Of a stretch of 5,102 bases of DNA, positions 5,028 through 5,102 are shown in pieces (position 1 is the first letter of the stretch; each line of letters begins with the position of its first letter). The notes under the pieces were generated by a model that saw only the letters and a program-made list of their open reading frames with translations, did not search any database and was not told the origin of the DNA. The position numbers and the translations under genes were made by a program. This DNA is from Atribacterota bacterium (lineage in GTDB: Bacteria > Atribacterota > Phoenicimicrobiia > Phoenicimicrobiales > Phoenicimicrobiaceae), in contig JAUVOA010000131.1 of NCBI GenBank assembly GCA_030599445.1, positions 1-5,102 on the forward strand. Direction: 5' to 3'.

Positions 5028-5055
5028 TGACTTTTAAAATTAATTTATATAGAAT
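5027..5055 (+). promoter_or_regulatory. promoter of the gene beyond the right edge
   Basis: TTGACT (5027-5032, 5/6) is followed after 17 bp by TAGAAT (5050-5055, 5/6). A transcript would start near 5062, and a Shine-Dalgarno AGGAG sits at 5098-5102, the last bases of the window. A + strand gene very probably begins within about 10 bp of the edge. Confidence 0.6.
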
Positions 5056-5097
5056 TATGTAAATTTTAAAATTTAATATTTTTCAATAATAGAAAAT

Positions 5098-5102
5098 AGG
5101 AG
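5098..5102 (+). promoter_or_regulatory. Shine-Dalgarno sequence for a gene off the right edge
   Basis: AGGAG closes the window, about 36 nt after the predicted start of transcription. It implies a + strand start codon just outside. Nothing of the protein is visible, so its identity cannot be given. Confidence 0.5.

Overview
This is an AT-rich bacterial window with four protein-coding genes, all on the + strand. They are separated by long non-coding spacers of 342, 419 and 467 bp, plus at least 201 bp after the last gene. A SAM-I riboswitch upstream of metK, an ECF riboflavin-type transporter component and a type IV pilus retraction ATPase occur together here. This suits a low-GC anaerobic or deeply branching bacterium, such as Firmicutes, Atribacterota-like or Thermotogota-like lineages. 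The phylum is inference only; nothing in the window fixes it.

Layout: (1) Bases 1-316 hold the 3' part of an ECF transporter S component resembling RibU. (2) Bases 317-658 are a spacer of short-period repeats, with a possible promoter and a good ribosome binding site. (3) Bases 659-1744 encode a single-domain mannose-1-phosphate guanylyltransferase (ManC), which makes GDP-mannose. (4) Bases 1745-2163 hold a heptamer array, a sigma70-type promoter, a complete SAM-I riboswitch and its intrinsic terminator. (5) metK (S-adenosylmethionine synthetase) follows, probably starting at a TTG at 2173 and ending at 3369. (6) Bases 3370-3836 are the longest spacer, again packed with heptamer arrays, a hairpin repeat and a possible extended -10 promoter. 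(7) Bases 3837-4901 encode PilT. (8) Bases 4902-5102 hold a second copy of the hairpin repeat, a degenerate heptamer array, a good promoter and a Shine-Dalgarno sequence for a gene beyond the window edge.

The genes look like independent single-gene transcription units rather than an operon. The only clear regulatory circuit is feedback: SAM made by MetK should bind the leader, favour the terminator at 2111-2137 and shut off metK.

The most unusual feature is in the spacers. Every spacer carries arrays of variable 7-bp units with a strict 7-bp phase. One 23-bp stretch recurs perfectly in three different spacers, once inverted. A 24-bp stretch recurs as a perfect inverted pair in the metK-pilT spacer. 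Several arrays end just upstream of a predicted -35 box. I see no new enzyme system in the window; this repeat family is the part that ordinary annotation does not explain.
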